Source: Holosporales bacterium
GTDB lineage: Bacteria > Pseudomonadota > Alphaproteobacteria > RUG11792
DNA: 6,145 nt
Assembly (NCBI GenBank): GCA_031281515.1
Contig: JAITFF010000017.1
Coordinates: 1 to 6,145 of the forward strand
Direction of reading: 5' to 3'
Positions within the stretch are counted from its first letter, which is position 1; every line of letters starts with the position of its first letter. The notes beneath the pieces were generated by a model that was not told the origin of the DNA, made no database searches, and saw only the letters and a program-made list of their open reading frames with translations. Positions 4,879 through 6,145 of the stretch are shown piece after piece. The position numbers and the translations under genes were made by a program.

Positions 4879-6145
4879 ATGTCAAAGTTCAATCCTTTTT
4901 TATATATTGTTATACCATTAGCCGTTGAAATTCAATTTGTGGAAGCGAGTATTGACGCATCACGTATCCAAAACAAGATGGCCTCACTGGTTGCCTCTAT
5001 CAGAAGGGGGCCCGAGTGTCCAGAATGGATACGTATCAATGGAAAACTTGGAAATGGAGAATTAGCAGAGCAGTCAATAATAGAAGTTGGCAACATTTTG
5101 CAAGCGCAATCTGAGAATTACACGTCAGTACTGCCCATATATTGTGGCAATCTAACGCCTGCCAATCTTAATTGGATTGGAGTTTGTTATGCTGTAAAGT
5201 CTTTGTGTTTGCAGGTCAGAGATTATTTTGCTACCAAAGTATTCTCTCAGATCATCGATGACATAACAGACAAAGCAGTCGCAAAAACTTCGGTATACTA
5301 TGACTTAACTGACTTACAAATTGATAATCTTAGGCATGATCTTTCATATTATTTGCGCGGACTCAAAATATCAGAATTAGTCCGAACGTTCAGGGCAACA
5401 CATCCCGCGGTAAATAAACTCATTAATCAAGCTGAGGGCTGGGAGAGCTTTCTTGGAACCAGTCCAGCCTCTGCTAAATTGGCGAGGGCATTTAAAAGGG
5501 TCATAAGAGACGGAAGTCTTGAGCAGCTTGTAATTGAGGCTCAGAATCAGGGAGATTTTGATATTCGTGATTGGTTTAGAGATTGGAAAAGCGATCAATC
5601 AATTGGTCAAATCGTTGAAGTAATAGTCAACGAGTCCTTCCAAGGGGCATCTGGATTGGAGGCTAAAATCGGAACGCTACCAGAATTGGCAGTTGGAGAT
5701 ATGTTGCGATCTGAGTTCCGTAAACTCTTCACTACTCGCCAGCCGATTCTACAGACCTTGGATGAGCAGATCTCTGCGCTGAGTGAAATTCCATCTTTAC
5801 CTGCGGAATCTCCAACCATTATATTAATTCCTGAGCCGGCTTTACAGCCATTACCAGCTTATCATTTAGAACCTCCTAATCTAGTGTCCCGCACTGTAAG
5901 AAGGAAAGCACCTACTCGTAGGGCGGCGGTAAGAGAGGTATCAGATCTTTCTCCTTCAGTTACAGAAGTTCCTAATGTAGTAGGAAGAGAGGTATCAGCT
6001 CCTTCTCCTTCAGTTACAGAAGTTCCTAATGTAGTAGGAAGAGAGGTACCAGATCTTTCTCCTTCAGTTACAGAAGTTCCTAATGTAGTAGGAAGAGAGG
6101 TACCAGATCTTTCTCCTTCAGTTACAGAAGTTCCTAATGTAGTAG
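4879..6145 (+). CDS. Predicted exported protein with C-terminal 18-residue tandem repeats (3' end cut by window)
   Basis: The family is not recognised and no function is assigned. The frame is open for 422 codons with no stop before the window edge. Visible architecture: residues 1-23 look like a Sec signal peptide (one Lys, hydrophobic FLYIVIPLAV, likely cleavage after V-E-A23). Residues 24-300 form a mixed, probably mostly helical region with all four cysteines in its first part (C47, C89, C103, C110), consistent with disulfides outside the cytoplasm. Residues 305-333 are proline-rich (9 Pro in 29). Residues 338-352 are basic (RRKAPTRR at 341-348). From 351 an 18-residue repeat runs to the edge. 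It has its own strong promoter and Shine-Dalgarno. G+C falls to about 40% in sampled lines, against 48-50% upstream, hinting at transfer or relaxed selection. A surface, periplasmic or secreted role is inference only. Confidence 0.88.
   Translation, partial: MSKFNPFLYIVIPLAVEIQFVEASIDASRIQNKMASLVASIRRGPECPEWIRINGKLGNGELAEQSIIEVGNILQAQSENYTSVLPIYCGNLTPANLNWIGVCYAVKSLCLQVRDYFATKVFSQIIDDITDKAVAKTSVYYDLTDLQIDNLRHDLSYYLRGLKISELVRTFRATHPAVNKLINQAEGWESFLGTSPASAKLARAFKRVIRDGSLEQLVIEAQNQGDFDIRDWFRDWKSDQSIGQIVEVIVNESFQGASGLEAKIGTLPELAVGDMLRSEFRKLFTTRQPILQTLDEQISALSEIPSLPAESPTIILIPEPALQPLPAYHLEPPNLVSRTVRRKAPTRRAAVREVSDLSPSVTEVPNVVGREVSAPSPSVTEVPNVVGREVPDLSPSVTEVPNVVGREVPDLSPSVTEVPNVV
5929..6145 (+). repeat. 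In-frame 54-bp tandem repeat, four units plus the start of a fifth
   Basis: Units are 5929-5982, 5983-6036, 6037-6090 and 6091-6144, and the last base starts a fifth. Each encodes 18 residues, as in GREVPDLSPSVTEVPNVV. Units 3 and 4 are identical in DNA, unit 2 differs from them at three bases, and unit 1 at two (its first codon is GTA rather than GGA, and TCA replaces CCA). Synonymous positions are conserved, so the copies arose by recent duplication. The unit length is a multiple of three, so copy-number change keeps the frame. The array continues past the window, so the total copy number is unknown. Confidence 0.97.

Noticed and set aside
5377..5819. Two minus-strand frames (5377-5598 and 5607-5819) opposite the repeat-protein gene
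   Set aside because: The plus strand is continuously open here with strong start signals; the minus frames have no family resemblance and no ribosome-binding sites that stand out.
5929..6145. The tandem repeat as a CRISPR array
   Set aside because: Units are contiguous with no unique spacers and are translated in frame within a long coding sequence.

Overview
This 6.1 kb stretch is bacterial. It holds six housekeeping genes, all on the + strand, followed by an unrelated open gene for a predicted exported repeat protein. The protein wording fits an alphaproteobacterium: enolase has 'HADNKVDIQEF' and 'GAPARGERVEKYNQLLRIEEEL'-type stretches, TrmD has 'IRDFATDKHR', and bL25 is the long two-domain (CTC) form. 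G+C in hand-counted lines is moderate, roughly 48-50% in the housekeeping genes. Class is inferred with moderate confidence. A host-associated lineage such as Holosporales is possible but not shown.

Layout. Positions 1-996 carry the 3' nine-tenths of mraY (peptidoglycan lipid I synthesis), cut by the window edge. A 101-bp gap with a probable promoter leads to eno (1098-2366). trmD (GTG start, 2354-3079) overlaps the end of eno by 13 bp, and rplS (3109-3486) follows 29 bp later, so eno-trmD-rplS looks like one transcription unit. An 85-bp gap holds an extended -10 promoter, a short GC-rich tandem/inverted repeat and a run of 13 T. It precedes rplY (3572-4192). pth (probable TTG start, 4194-4733) begins one base after the rplY stop.

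The order is a mosaic. mraY has lost its usual dcw-cluster neighbour murD, trmD has eno upstream where rimM is expected, and pth is not followed by ychF within the window. The ribosome, tRNA and translation genes (trmD, rplS, rplY, pth) nevertheless still cluster.

From 4734 the character changes. A near-perfect sigma-70 promoter (TTGACA-N17-CATAAT) and a very strong Shine-Dalgarno site drive an open gene (4879 to the window end, no stop). It encodes a protein with a predicted signal peptide, about 280 residues of unrecognised sequence with four N-terminal cysteines, a proline-rich linker, a basic patch, and then an in-frame 54-bp (18-residue) tandem repeat that runs off the edge. Its G+C is lower, near 40% in sampled lines. 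This is the part of the window most likely to be novel: a candidate surface or secreted, length-variable protein.
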